Assembly: GCA_958267355.1 (NCBI GenBank)
Contig: OY279575.1
Location: forward strand, 1,182,295-1,246,294
Direction of reading: 5' to 3'
Length of the DNA stretch: 64,000 nt
From: an uncultured Alphaproteobacteria bacterium
GTDB lineage: Bacteria > Pseudomonadota > Alphaproteobacteria > JALCBB01
A model generated the notes under the pieces. It was given only the letters and a program-made list of their open reading frames with translations, searched no databases and had not been told where the DNA came from. The position numbers were made by a program, and so were the translations under genes. How positions within the stretch are numbered: position 1 is the stretch's first letter; each line of letters starts with the position of its first letter. Of the stretch, positions 8,993 to 17,227 are shown piece after piece.

Positions 8993-9573
8993 GATCCGCC
9001 TCCCCCGCCCTGTGCCAGTGTGCGAAAGCCTTCTTCCAGCCCTGCGGGACCGCGCCGAGCGGCTTGTGTGCCGACAGCGGCTTCTTGCACGAAGGCTTGG
9101 GTGCGTAGTGCGTTTGCCATATTCGGACTTGCCACCCCGCCTGTGGTAGCTCCCCCTATGGGACTTGTTGGCAAGGCAGATTCTGCGCGAAGTCGCATTG
9201 ACACGCCGCCGCGTGGAATTTCTCCACGATTTTGAAAGAAAGCGTTAAGCACTCTATCGCCTTTGGTTTCTCCTTGAAGCGAATGTACTGCCTGCACCTG
9301 CGGAGTCGTTTGTGCACCACCCCCCATCGGAGCAGACACGGTCTGATTTGCTCCTGTGGCATTTGCGCTTGTGCTGGGCGAAGCCGCGTTGGCGTTGGTT
9401 CCTGATTGGGCGACAGGATTTGCCGCCGCCGCTTGGCGCAAGCTGGCAAGCTTTTCTTGGAAGGCTTCGGTTAGGGCGCGGCCGGGTGTTGCGTTGGGGC
9501 CGAGTTGGCTGGGGCTAACTCCTGTGCGTCGCAGGAGTTCCAAAGAAGCTTGTGAGGGAATGGAAACTGCCAT
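8989..9573 (-). CDS. sctI: Probable T3SS inner rod protein SctI (divergent and long)
   Basis: A 194-residue protein between sctG and sctJ, exactly where sctI lies in Ysc systems, and translationally coupled to sctJ. The first 60 residues (ASLELLRRTGVSPSQLG ... ALTEAFQEKLASLRQ) are helical; the middle is Ala/Asn/Gly/Thr-rich and disordered. YscI/PrgJ proteins are usually 80-140 residues and end in a helix that polymerises inside the ring; here the C-terminus (EEGFRTLAQGGGGGS) ends in a Gly run. The name is therefore based on position and lack of a signal peptide. It could be another small secreted subunit. Confidence 0.5.
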   Translation of the reverse strand: MAVSIPSQASLELLRRTGVSPSQLGPNATPGRALTEAFQEKLASLRQAAAANPVAQSGTNANAASPSTSANATGANQTVSAPMGGGAQTTPQVQAVHSLQGETKGDRVLNAFFQNRGEIPRGGVSMRLRAESALPTSPIGGATTGGVASPNMANALRTQAFVQEAAVGTQAARRGPAGLEEGFRTLAQGGGGGS

Positions 9574-9656
9574 GGGCGAAAGCGTGAGCCCCTTCCCTGC
9601 TATGAAGTGTGGTTTTGAGCGATTATCAGCACACGCCAGCCAGAAGGCTTACAGAT

Positions 9657-10010
9657 TTACGACTCGCGAATGGCGGAAAGCAAGCCCTGCACTTCTGCCG
9701 AAGCTGAGTCGGAAGCGATTCCGCCAAGCACTTCTTCGGCTTGTGCGGAGCGTCCGCTACGTTTCAGGGCAAGAGCCTTCAAGGCTGAAGCTTCAGCCGA
9801 AGAGTCGCCACTTTCGTCTAGGATTCGCACGGCGTCTTCGTGCTTACCGCCGGCGATTTGCACGATTGCCTGTCCTTGAGCGACTAAGCCTTCACTGCGC
9901 CCACTTTTTTTCAGGTGGGAGAGTATTACTTCAGAAAGCGCGCCTAATCCGTAGAAAGAGCCCGCGATTGAAATTTCGTAAAGGGTTTGTTCTAGGTCGG
10001 AGTCAGTCAT
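9657..10010 (-). CDS. sctG: T3SS needle chaperone SctG (YscG/EscG-like)
   Basis: A 117-residue all-helical protein with a TPR-like layout: LEQTLYEISIAGSFYGLGALSEVILSHL, then EGLVAQGQAIVQIAGGKHEDAVRIL and AEASALKALALKRSGRSAQAEEVL. YscG/EscG/SsaH-type needle co-chaperones have this length and fold and wrap the needle subunit together with SctE-type partners. Its position before sctI-J-K-L matches Yersinia yscG. The ATG at 10010 is well placed. The 83-bp spacer to the sctI start shows no special signal. Confidence 0.68.
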   Translation of the reverse strand: MTDSDLEQTLYEISIAGSFYGLGALSEVILSHLKKSGRSEGLVAQGQAIVQIAGGKHEDAVRILDESGDSSAEASALKALALKRSGRSAQAEEVLGGIASDSASAEVQGLLSAIRES

Positions 10011-10094
10011 ATATCTCGTTCCGCGTTTCGGAGTGTTGTTATTCTACTGCGGCGTGTAGCTCTTCACAAGGGAGCAGAATCCGCCGTGTTTGCC

Positions 10095-10874
10095 TTAGGC
10101 GTTGATGTGGCTTTTGCTCTGGTGTTCGGAATCCACGATTTGCGAGATCATCTGCAGAACCTGCTGGATAAACTGCCGCATAGTTTCTTCTTCTTTAGCG
10201 ACTTTCTGCTCGGTTGCGCCTGCTTGTTGGGCTTGGGCTTCTTTGGTTTTGCTTTCGGCTTCTTCTTCTTTGCCGATACCGCCGAGTGTTCCGCCTGATG
10301 TATCGGCGACAGCTCCGCCGATACCAGAGACGGCATTGACTTGGTTCATCCGAGCGTTATAGATGGCGAGCTGCTGATCCACGCTCCCACCGCCTGCGCT
10401 GGCGCGTTTGGAAGCCTTAATCCCTGCCGCCATAGAGCCGACAGCGACTCCTGCTTTAATCGTGCCACTGATAACGGCGGAAGCGATTTGCCAGCCTGCT
10501 TCGTCTTTGATTTTGTCTGCCGCGTCCTTGAGCTCACTGACTTGCGTGTTGGTGGCGATTTGGTCAGCGGCGTTTTCGGACTCGCGAAGCTTCAAAAGGG
10601 TTTGCAGGATCAACAAAATTGCATCGGTGATTGCGGAATTAATTGCATTCCCCCGAGACATAATTTCTGCCATGGCTTTTTCGGCGTCTTGTAGGTCTTG
10701 TTCGGTGAGTCGTCCTGTCCACTTGGCGGGCGGGACTCCGCCTTCGGTTCCGCTCAAGGGTGGTGGCGGAAGGGGTGCACCCACTGCCGCATGGACCTTG
10801 CGTGTTGCTTCATTCGCAGAAGCAGACACACCTGCAACGCTACCTGTTGTCCCTGTGATTCGTATGTCGCTCAT
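10095..10874 (-). CDS. sctB: Minor T3SS translocator, YopD/IpaC-like (SctB candidate)
   Basis: A 259-residue protein with no signal peptide and one hydrophobic segment at about 128-155 (WQIASAVISGTIKAGVAVGSM), flanked by helical regions. An amphipathic or weakly hydrophobic element (INSAITDAILLILQTLLKL) precedes it and a C-terminal coiled coil (EEETMRQFIQQVLQMISQIV) follows. YopD/EspB/IpaC-class translocators have one membrane segment and coiled coils, and insert with the larger translocator into the host membrane as a pore. It lies immediately downstream of the YopB-like gene and its chaperone. A GAGGAAG ribosome site precedes the ATG. Confidence 0.7.
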   Translation of the reverse strand: MSDIRITGTTGSVAGVSASANEATRKVHAAVGAPLPPPPLSGTEGGVPPAKWTGRLTEQDLQDAEKAMAEIMSRGNAINSAITDAILLILQTLLKLRESENAADQIATNTQVSELKDAADKIKDEAGWQIASAVISGTIKAGVAVGSMAAGIKASKRASAGGGSVDQQLAIYNARMNQVNAVSGIGGAVADTSGGTLGGIGKEEEAESKTKEAQAQQAGATEQKVAKEEETMRQFIQQVLQMISQIVDSEHQSKSHINA

Positions 10875-10971
10875 TTCTTCCTCGCGTTCTGCTTCCTTGT
10901 TGCTTGTGGTCTGGTTGTGGTGCTGTTTTGCTTTTCTTCAGTTCAGTTTAGGCAAGCGTCTTCAATTGAGT

Positions 10972-12081
10972 TTAGGCAAGCGAAGTTTTTCCTGTAGAAA
11001 TTTTTTCGCGTGTGCGATGACCTGTCTCCAAAGCATCAACGGTGCTTTCGTGCATCATCTCCAAAAGCTGGACAAGCTGCTTGATGAAGTTTTTGTCGCG
11101 TTCTAAAGCGGCTTCTAGTTTTTTGACAATGCCTTTTTCCTTCATCGCGTCTGCGGTCAGAAGTTCAGCCTGTCCGAGCATAATTCCTGAAGCCATACCG
11201 CTAGACGCTGAGCCGATATCTACGGCGGCGGCGGTGGCGTGTCCGATTTGAATTGCTTTGAGCGCAACTTTTGTGGCGCGTTGTGCGACTACGCTGGTGA
11301 TTTCTTCGGCGGCTTCTTCCATGGAAGCCCCACCACTAAAGACTGCCAGAGCAATTTCAATGGCGATGATTAAAACTGCGATGACGATTTGCGCGATTAG
11401 CTTACCTGCTTTCTTTGCGTCTTCTTTTGGCACTCCGCAGGCGACAAGTACATCTTCAAAGACCTTACCCAGTGCATCGGAGATTTTATCCATTGCTCCT
11501 GTTTCGTTTAGCACTGTGACGGTTACGGCGATGGCGGCACCGATTAGGGCTACGGCTCCGACTGCGGCGGAGCCTGCACCGAAGGAAACAATTGCTGTCA
11601 CCACCGCTAGGATCATCGCGAGGGCAAAGGCGATCCAAGTTAGGGCTTCGGTGACGATATTGGCGGTTTTGGATTCTTCTTGTTTCTTTTGTGATTCTTG
11701 CAGGTCGCTGATGGTTTTGTTGTGCTTGGACTCCATCATCTTGCGGTGTTGGGAGATTTGCGCTCGGGCGAGTTCTATTTGCTCGCCTTTGACTTTAGAG
11801 CGGAGTGAATCAATCAGCTCCATGATGGCATTGGAGTCAAACGCGCTTTGGTCTATATCGCCGAAGACTTGACTGAACAGCAGGCTTGGGCCTTGTGTTT
11901 CGTCTACGGCTCCGTTGTTGGCGGAAGCTTTGGCGACTCCTGTTGGCACGGGTGCTTTCGGACTTTTCGCCACAGTTGTCTTGTCGGTTTTACCTGCTTT
12001 AGACACAGCCGCTGTTTTAGCGGCGGCATCAGAGATAGCACCCGGCGGCGGATTAGAACCAGATATGGGATCGTTAGCCAT
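10972..12081 (-). CDS. sctE: Major T3SS translocator, YopB/IpaB-like (SctE)
   Basis: A 369-residue protein with no Sec signal. After a disordered Ala/Lys-rich N-terminus and a coiled coil (residues ~85-135), it has two hydrophobic regions: about 145-190 (WIAFALAMILAVVTAIVSFGAG ... GAVALIGAAIAVTVTVL, quoted in part) and about 230-255 (IAQIVIAVLIIAIEIALAVFSG), separated by a polar linker. The linker with VCGV/CGVPKEDAKKAGK and the following GGASMEEAAEEITS are typical of YopB/SipB/IpaB pores. A C-terminal helix ends the protein. The chaperone-translocator-translocator order (12601 to 10095) matches lcrH-yopB-yopD. Confidence 0.8.
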   Translation of the reverse strand: MANDPISGSNPPPGAISDAAAKTAAVSKAGKTDKTTVAKSPKAPVPTGVAKASANNGAVDETQGPSLLFSQVFGDIDQSAFDSNAIMELIDSLRSKVKGEQIELARAQISQHRKMMESKHNKTISDLQESQKKQEESKTANIVTEALTWIAFALAMILAVVTAIVSFGAGSAAVGAVALIGAAIAVTVTVLNETGAMDKISDALGKVFEDVLVACGVPKEDAKKAGKLIAQIVIAVLIIAIEIALAVFSGGASMEEAAEEITSVVAQRATKVALKAIQIGHATAAAVDIGSASSGMASGIMLGQAELLTADAMKEKGIVKKLEAALERDKNFIKQLVQLLEMMHESTVDALETGHRTREKISTGKTSLA

Positions 12082-12142
12082 AAAAAACGCGCTTCTATGT
12101 AGAGTTAGGGTTTCAGGATGAGTTAAGACGGGTAAGGATTGG

Positions 12143-12601
12143 TTAAGATTGGTTAAGAATTTCGGTCAAGGCATCTAGATGAGCTGAAACATCGGCGGCG
12201 AGCGAATGGGTTTCGGCGTATTTGCGGGCTTCTTTTAGGGTAGCGATGGCTCCGATGTAATCTTCGGAAGCAATTTCAGACCGCACCAGCTCGGCATAGG
12301 TTGCACCATCAGGAGCCAAAGCCAAAGCTCCGCGATAGGCGAGAGACGCGGCTTCTGGCTCTCCCTGTGCTAGGTATGAACGCGCTAGTGCGACCCAAGA
12401 GTTAGGGTCTTTGTGGCGTGCTGCCGCGACCAGAGAAAAGCCTGCGACGGCTAGGTCATAGTTGCCTGCTTCGTAGGCTTGTCCTGCTGTGGCGTAGGCG
12501 AGATCTAGGGCTGAGTCGGGCAAGCCGAAGGAACTTGCTAGGGTTTCGCCTTGTTGTGCCTTCTGCTGGATTTCTGCAGAAGTTGGGAGTGCATTTGCCA
12601 T
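12143..12601 (-). CDS. Class II T3SS chaperone, SycD/LcrH-like TPR protein
   Basis: From the ATG at 12601, preceded by GAGAGGAAACACT, it has 152 residues; a longer frame to 12667 would run into the upstream gene and lacks a ribosome site. Tandem TPR motifs are seen: ALDLAYATAGQAYEAGNYDLAVAGF, PNSWVALARSYLAQGEPEAASLAYRGAL and DYIGAIATLKEARKYAE. LcrH/SycD/IpgC chaperones have three such repeats and bind both translocators before secretion. Lying directly upstream of the YopB- and YopD-like genes, it is their natural chaperone. Confidence 0.75.
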   Translation of the reverse strand: MANALPTSAEIQQKAQQGETLASSFGLPDSALDLAYATAGQAYEAGNYDLAVAGFSLVAAARHKDPNSWVALARSYLAQGEPEAASLAYRGALALAPDGATYAELVRSEIASEDYIGAIATLKEARKYAETHSLAADVSAHLDALTEILNQS

Positions 12602-12620
12602 AGTGTTTCCTCTCTCTTGG

Positions 12621-13295
12621 CTAGTGCTTGAAACACGGATGATCCGCCAAGGTGCTTTCTGTGGCACTCAGCAGGGGCGTGTCGGCAAGTGTGGCTTTTT
12701 GGTCAAAGGAAACTCCGCCGATGACGGGGTATCCCGACAGCTTGGAGCTTACAAATGGGCGGGCTGTGGCGAGTCCTGAGTTCAAGACGCGGAAGTGTCC
12801 GCAGACGAAAGGTGTGCCATCGCCCTGTCGCATATAGTGGATTTCCACGAACTCAATGGAGTGCTTATGCAGGTCAGCCAGCAGGAATTCCTTTGTCACC
12901 TGAATTGCCTGACAGCGGACAGGATTTTCGGCTCCTGCACAGCCTGAGATTTCGCGCGACAACTCTGGATTTTGCGTGGCAGAGCCGCTTCCTTGGCTAC
13001 TGGAAGTAACAGCATTATTAACCGAGTCCGAAAAGCCGCTATTGCCAAAGGCACCAACACGACTGCGGTTTGCGCGTGGCGTGAGTGCATTGTCTTCCGT
13101 CTCAAGCGCACGCGAAGCTTCGCGCCGTTCGCCGAAAAGATCTGTAGCTTCGTTACTCTCTTGCGTACCGCTTTGCGAATAGACAAGCAGACCGATAGCG
13201 ATACACAAGATAACACTGGAAAGCACAACCATTCGCACCCCGAAGGTGTGGGTAGATTCCTCCCCTGTATAGGAACCGCTGATGATATTGCTCAT
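12621..13295 (-). CDS. Single-pass membrane protein of unknown function inside the T3SS cluster
   Basis: A 224-residue protein I cannot assign. A short cytoplasmic N-terminus precedes one membrane helix at about 20-40 (VRMVVLSSVILCIAIGLLVY), then a disordered Ser/Asn-rich linker (45-115) and a folded C-terminal domain with four Cys (SGCAGAENPVRCQA, FVCGHFRV, HPCFKH). The Cys residues would be periplasmic and could form disulphides. It starts 57 bp after an unknown 139-residue gene and ends 20 bp before the translocator chaperone, so it is probably co-expressed with the translocon. A pilotin-like, periplasmic adaptor or assembly role is possible but unproven. Confidence 0.6.
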   Translation of the reverse strand: MSNIISGSYTGEESTHTFGVRMVVLSSVILCIAIGLLVYSQSGTQESNEATDLFGERREASRALETEDNALTPRANRSRVGAFGNSGFSDSVNNAVTSSSQGSGSATQNPELSREISGCAGAENPVRCQAIQVTKEFLLADLHKHSIEFVEIHYMRQGDGTPFVCGHFRVLNSGLATARPFVSSKLSGYPVIGGVSFDQKATLADTPLLSATESTLADHPCFKH

Positions 13296-13352
13296 GGTAC
13301 CTCGCTTATCTCCTTAGACCTGTTAGACCCTGACTTGTTAAACCCTAACCCG

Positions 13353-13772
13353 TTAAACCCGAGTTAGGTTTCGATTGCTACGATGCGGTGCATTCGTAGT
13401 CTCCGCTGTTTGCTGTGTTGCAGTTTGCTCTGCTGTAGATTGCGGGTTTGGTTCTTCTAGCTTTTCCAAACCGCGTTGTCCGTACAGCTTGGGCGCAATC
13501 CGCCGACTCATCACTGCGCGAAGCAAAAGCTCTTCGTGTTCTTTTAAGTTTTCTTGTGGGCTTTGTCCTTCAATAACCAAACGCGGCGGAGCTGCCGCTT
13601 GAAAAGCCTGTTCGTCAGCTCCACTTTCCAAAAAGGCAATTTCTTGGTCAAAAACCCACTGCGCTGTCGCTCTACGTACCCCTTGAGGCAAAGCCGATAG
13701 CGTTTCATCACGGCGGGCTTTTAGCCTTTCCACCAAATCAGAAAGCGCACTTGCTGAAGAATTCTCGCTCAT
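13353..13772 (-). CDS. Hypothetical soluble protein in the T3SS cluster
   Basis: A 139-residue protein without signal peptide or membrane helix. The first 100 residues are mixed helical with ALSDLVERLKARRDETLSAL and VRRATAQWVFDQEIAFLESGA, and a short LLLRAVMSRRIAPKLYGQRG segment; the last 35 residues are Thr/Gln/Asn-rich and disordered. No family is recognised. The gene lies 5 bp after the upstream TPR chaperone gene, so the two are an operon and may act together, possibly as chaperone and substrate. Confidence 0.6.
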   Translation of the reverse strand: MSENSSASALSDLVERLKARRDETLSALPQGVRRATAQWVFDQEIAFLESGADEQAFQAAAPPRLVIEGQSPQENLKEHEELLLRAVMSRRIAPKLYGQRGLEKLEEPNPQSTAEQTATQQTAETTNAPHRSNRNLTRV

Positions 13773-13777
13773 TGCCT

Positions 13778-14290
13778 TTAACTTCCCTCACCGAGCAGAG
13801 CCAAAGCCCGCTCCTTCAAAGCGGCATAGCGTGGATCATCTCCCGCAATCGCCACCGACGAACGCAAAGCCTGTTCCGCCCGCTCGCCTAAAGCCAACTG
13901 GCGCAAACACTCTGCGGCATAGAAGGCGGGTTCAGGGTCACTGACATCTAGTACAGCGGCAAATTCATAGGCAGCAGTCGCAGACTTCCACTTGGCTTGG
14001 CGTTGCCGTGCGGCTCCTAGTGCTTTGTAGTTGCGCGGAGCCGACAAACCCTGCATACGACACAACTTTGAAAATAAAGCTTCGGCTTCAGAAAACTTTT
14101 CTTGCCGATGCAAGCCAACGCCTAAGTCCCAAAGCAGATCGTAATCGGGATCATCCATACCCAAGAGCGCACCGAAGCCTGCGGCAAGGGGCGGCTCATC
14201 GTCTAGGAAGATATCCAAGACCTGCTCGGCGATTGCCGCAACTTCCCCTTCTTTCGGGGCGCGTTTCGGAGTGGATTGTTCTTGTGCCAT
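13778..14290 (-). CDS. Class II T3SS chaperone, LcrH/SycD-like TPR protein (second copy)
   Basis: A 170-residue TPR protein with the clearer LcrH signature: YDLLWDLGVGLHRQEKFSEAEALFSKLCRM, APRNYKALGAARQRQAKWKSATAAYEFAAVL and DPEPAFYAAECLRQLALGERAEQAL (each quoted in part). The conserved FSKLC and AAECL elements are typical of LcrH/IpgC. The N-terminal ~30 residues are charged and variable, as in the family. With the gene at 12143 it makes two class II chaperones in one cluster, so one probably serves the translocators and the other a different substrate or regulator. Confidence 0.78.
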   Translation of the reverse strand: MAQEQSTPKRAPKEGEVAAIAEQVLDIFLDDEPPLAAGFGALLGMDDPDYDLLWDLGVGLHRQEKFSEAEALFSKLCRMQGLSAPRNYKALGAARQRQAKWKSATAAYEFAAVLDVSDPEPAFYAAECLRQLALGERAEQALRSSVAIAGDDPRYAALKERALALLGEGS

Positions 14291-14316
14291 AAAAGCTACC
14301 GACTCAGTAGAAGCCG

Positions 14317-14952
14317 TTAAGTGGAAGCGAGTGCCTGAATAATCGTAGTCAAGCTACGATCAATCGACTCGGTTAAACTGGAAGCAAAGTCATACCACTC
14401 GTTGCGCGACTCATAAACGCGCTTGAGCCGTGTCTGCATGGTCTCGTTCTGTGAGCCCAAAGTTTCGGTGCGCGAGCGTATCGCTTCTGACACAATGTTC
14501 ATCTGACTTTGGGTCAAAGTGCCATCTCCCGAAAGCATTGTTGGCTGACCGACTTCTGACATGGGGTCAAATCCGAACTGGGTTTTGAACTGCGCCATCT
14601 TGGCACGCAAAGTCGCTTTAGACACAGTGCCGTCCGAAGTGCCAGGAGTCATCTGCCCGACATAGGCCAGCATCTGCCGCAGATTATCTACCCGCTTGGT
14701 GTTCTGCTGAATCGTTTTACCGTAATCATTAATCAACGAGCCCAAAACATCTGCTTGCTTCAAAGTTGTATCCACCATGGTTTGAATGGCGAAATCAGGA
14801 TTTTTCTGCAGCTTGGCTTCGTCGGCTTGCGCCGCCTTCTGTGCCTGTTCCTGCGACGGCTTGGGCGCGGACTGCTTAGGGGCAGGGGCAGGTGCCTTAC
14901 CCGTAAGGTAATCAGTCAGCATGTCGTATCCCGACGGATCGAAGACAGCCAT
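14317..14952 (-). CDS. Candidate needle-tip or filament protein (SctA-like)
   Basis: A 211-residue protein with an excellent ribosome site (AAGGAGTAACGAA before the ATG), suggesting high expression. After a Pro/Ala/Lys-rich flexible N-terminus (20-45) it has a long helix (FAIQTMVDTTLKQADVLGSL ... VDNLRQML), a central globular part (85-145) and a long C-terminal helix (EAIRSRTETLGSQNETMQTR ... SIDRSLTTIIQAL). Two long helices enclosing a globular insert is the layout of T3SS tip/filament proteins (EspA, IpaD, LcrV). There is no Sec signal. Position between a chaperone and a translocator-linked block agrees. The assignment is by layout only. Confidence 0.5.
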   Translation of the reverse strand: MAVFDPSGYDMLTDYLTGKAPAPAPKQSAPKPSQEQAQKAAQADEAKLQKNPDFAIQTMVDTTLKQADVLGSLINDYGKTIQQNTKRVDNLRQMLAYVGQMTPGTSDGTVSKATLRAKMAQFKTQFGFDPMSEVGQPTMLSGDGTLTQSQMNIVSEAIRSRTETLGSQNETMQTRLKRVYESRNEWYDFASSLTESIDRSLTTIIQALAST

Positions 14953-14984
14953 TTCGTTACTCCTTGCTTATTCCTTGCCTTTGA

Positions 14985-15536
14985 TTATAGCCGCACTCTA
15001 TCTGTTGCGATAGTGCCTTTTTTTGAATTTTTTTCTGCCATAATTCGTTCTAGAAGATTTCGCGCTTCAGTTGCTGAATGCGAGAAAAGTGCCAGCTTCT
15101 CGCTGAACTGGCTCTGTTCCAATGGAGCTACGCCAAGGCGGGACTTTAGATGGATTTTAATATTTTCCCCGCTCGTGCCTGTTTTGCCTGTTTCTGTGCC
15201 TGCTGGCGAGTCTTGCAAGAACAGGGAAACACCAAAGCGACGGGCGAAGCTGTGATTGATTTGTAAAATCCGCTCTACCAGTGGAACCCGCAAAGCTGGG
15301 TCAGAAGGCAAGGGGCCAATTTCCGCCTTAAGCCCTACCCCCTGATCTGGACGAGTCGGATCATATAAAGCTTCTATCTCTGGAGCTTCTATAATTTCGC
15401 CTGTAGCGGCTTCTCCTGCCTCCTGAGGCGAAGGAATCGCCAAAAGCACTGCACAGCCCCCAGCCGTGCGTTGCTCACTCAAGCCCCGTTCAGCCACCTG
15501 ACGGCGTAGATGCTCAAGAGCAGAAGCTTGGGTCAT
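14985..15536 (-). CDS. Probable CesT-like class I chaperone for the upstream effector
   Basis: A 183-residue protein whose ATG overlaps the stop of the large upstream gene (TAATG), giving tight translational coupling of the kind common for effector-chaperone pairs. The C-terminal half has CesT-like elements: a helix VPLVERILQINHSFARRFGVSLFLQD, a strand IKIHLKSRLGVAPLEQSQF and a terminal helix FSEKLALFSHSATEARNLLER. The N-terminal half is helix then Glu/Ala-rich strand. No enzyme motif is present. The inferred partner is the 563-residue protein encoded immediately upstream. Confidence 0.55.
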   Translation of the reverse strand: MTQASALEHLRRQVAERGLSEQRTAGGCAVLLAIPSPQEAGEAATGEIIEAPEIEALYDPTRPDQGVGLKAEIGPLPSDPALRVPLVERILQINHSFARRFGVSLFLQDSPAGTETGKTGTSGENIKIHLKSRLGVAPLEQSQFSEKLALFSHSATEARNLLERIMAEKNSKKGTIATDRVRL

Positions 15537-17227
15537 TATCCGCCGCCTTCTGTTTGTCCGTCAGCCTGTGCCCGTGCTTCTGCTTCTGCCCGTGCCCGTG
15601 CTTCGGCTTCTGCCCGCTCGGCTTCGGCTTCTTCTATTTCGGTTTTTTCTATCTGTGCTCTGTTTGGGGGCATAAGCCGCCACGAAGACCTGCCTTCTTC
15701 AATCCGCGTTGGAGCCGCCGCCGAGACCTTAAAGTTCAGCATATTCTCCATCACACTGCGCTCGCTATCCAGCGGATAGTTCACCGCCCCCATAGAAGTC
15801 ACAAACCGCGGACGCGAACGATACTGCACCACAACATTACAGCTATCGTCACGATTCTTACGAATGGCAATAGACATACCATCGCGCCACCCCGTAGAGC
15901 CAAAAGCACTACCCTTTGTCTCATCGCCTTCGTGGCGGTTTTCATCGGCTAGAATGTAGTGGCGATTGCGCTTCATAACTCCGTCACGATTGGGAGAGTA
16001 ATCTTCGTAGTCATGCAACGGATAGGCATGTTCCATATCTTCCATCTTCGGACCCGACCCCGCAATGCCAACCCGAGACGGAGTCGTCACCCACAAACTT
16101 GACCCCTGATGGGCTACCTGCGACACCCGCACGGCAAGCCCCGTATCTCCGCCGACAAAATCCAGCAGACGCTTTTCCGCGTGGGCGACTAGGCTTGCAT
16201 CGGTATATTGCTTGCCCTGCTTTTGCATCTCACGCAAAGTTGAGTCCGCAAAAGGTGTAACTCCGCCATCTTGGTCAATCAACACCACCTGACAACGCAT
16301 TAAATCCTTAAAGAAAGTTGAATTCAGCCTAGACTTCGTACCATCAGCAAGCTGCACTGTCTCTGTGGCTTCATCGGCGGTTAAAACTCCTTCGGCGGGC
16401 TCAAGGGTTCCAAGTTCATCTTCGGCGTGCTTGATCGTCTCCAACGAAACAGGAATTGACCCACTGGTAATGGAAAGCGAATGCACTGCGTCTAAATAGT
16501 CTTGGGCTGCTCTCTGGGCTTCGGCAGGAGTCGGCATATAACCAACAGACTGTGCAGGACTTTCATTGCGTCCTTGCAGCTCATTCCGCAAGGCAGTCCG
16601 CAACTTAGAAATCGCCACCTGGATCTGCACTGCCGCCTCACCATCACAATCAGACTGCAAAGCCGAAACATCTTCCCGAGCCGCGACTCCCTGCGCGACA
16701 TGGCTCGGCACTGACTCCTGTCCGCGACTCGCCAAAGCCACGAGCGTTGCATTCATATGCGGAGAAAAAAGATATTCCTCCATCCGCCGCAAAGACGAAG
16801 TAGAAAGCGAATGCAAGGCTTCTGCTTGGCGTGACTCCAAAGTAGCGTTTCCCGTCTCGCGCAGGTCAGCGGCGTCAAGGTCTGGCACATGCAGAGCCAG
16901 AGTTGCCATCCGCCGCGCAAAATCGTGCCGTGAAACATTCGCCGCCAACAACGGATTGATCGCGCGGGCGACAGCTCCCTGTGTCGGACTACGCCCTTCA
17001 GGCACCGCCAAACGCGGCGGAGCAATCTGCGCTCGCAAACGCCGCAAGCCTGCCACCACCGTTGCCCGCATTCCACGGGCTGGAGCGGGGGTAAGTCCGC
17101 GTACAGGCACACCGCGAGCGGTTCGGCCTGTGCGTCCTGCTGTGGCTTGGCGGCTTGTGTCAGGCGCGCGATTAACCGCCGACGAGTCGGGCGCAGGCGG
17201 CGTTCCGCCCACTCTGAGAGGAGACAT
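15536..17227 (-). CDS. Candidate T3SS effector of unknown activity
   Basis: A 563-residue protein at the head of the leftward block, coupled to a CesT-like chaperone gene. The first ~65 residues are Pro/Arg/Thr-rich and disordered without a Sec signal. A helical region follows (80-270), then a mixed domain with conserved-looking aromatic and charged residues (HDYEDYSPNRDGVMKRNRHY, GSTGWRDGMSIAIRKNRDD, VVVQYRSRPRFVTSMGAVNY; about residues 405-490). The C-terminal 45 residues are a Glu/Ala/Arg repeat tail (AEARARAEAEARA). I recognise no known effector or catalytic motif. Similarity to the two tandem secreted proteins at the left edge was not seen. Confidence 0.65.
   Translation of the reverse strand: MSPLRVGGTPPAPDSSAVNRAPDTSRQATAGRTGRTARGVPVRGLTPAPARGMRATVVAGLRRLRAQIAPPRLAVPEGRSPTQGAVARAINPLLAANVSRHDFARRMATLALHVPDLDAADLRETGNATLESRQAEALHSLSTSSLRRMEEYLFSPHMNATLVALASRGQESVPSHVAQGVAAREDVSALQSDCDGEAAVQIQVAISKLRTALRNELQGRNESPAQSVGYMPTPAEAQRAAQDYLDAVHSLSITSGSIPVSLETIKHAEDELGTLEPAEGVLTADEATETVQLADGTKSRLNSTFFKDLMRCQVVLIDQDGGVTPFADSTLREMQKQGKQYTDASLVAHAEKRLLDFVGGDTGLAVRVSQVAHQGSSLWVTTPSRVGIAGSGPKMEDMEHAYPLHDYEDYSPNRDGVMKRNRHYILADENRHEGDETKGSAFGSTGWRDGMSIAIRKNRDDSCNVVVQYRSRPRFVTSMGAVNYPLDSERSVMENMLNFKVSAAAPTRIEEGRSSWRLMPPNRAQIEKTEIEEAEAERAEAEARARAEAEARAQADGQTEGGG

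Noticed and set aside
4843..9573. Flagellar export genes (FliI, FliH, FliJ)
   Set aside because: The neighbours include a needle subunit, YopB/YopD-like translocators, a YscJ lipoprotein with a C-terminal membrane helix and a gatekeeper, which belong to injectisomes; no flagellar structural gene is present.
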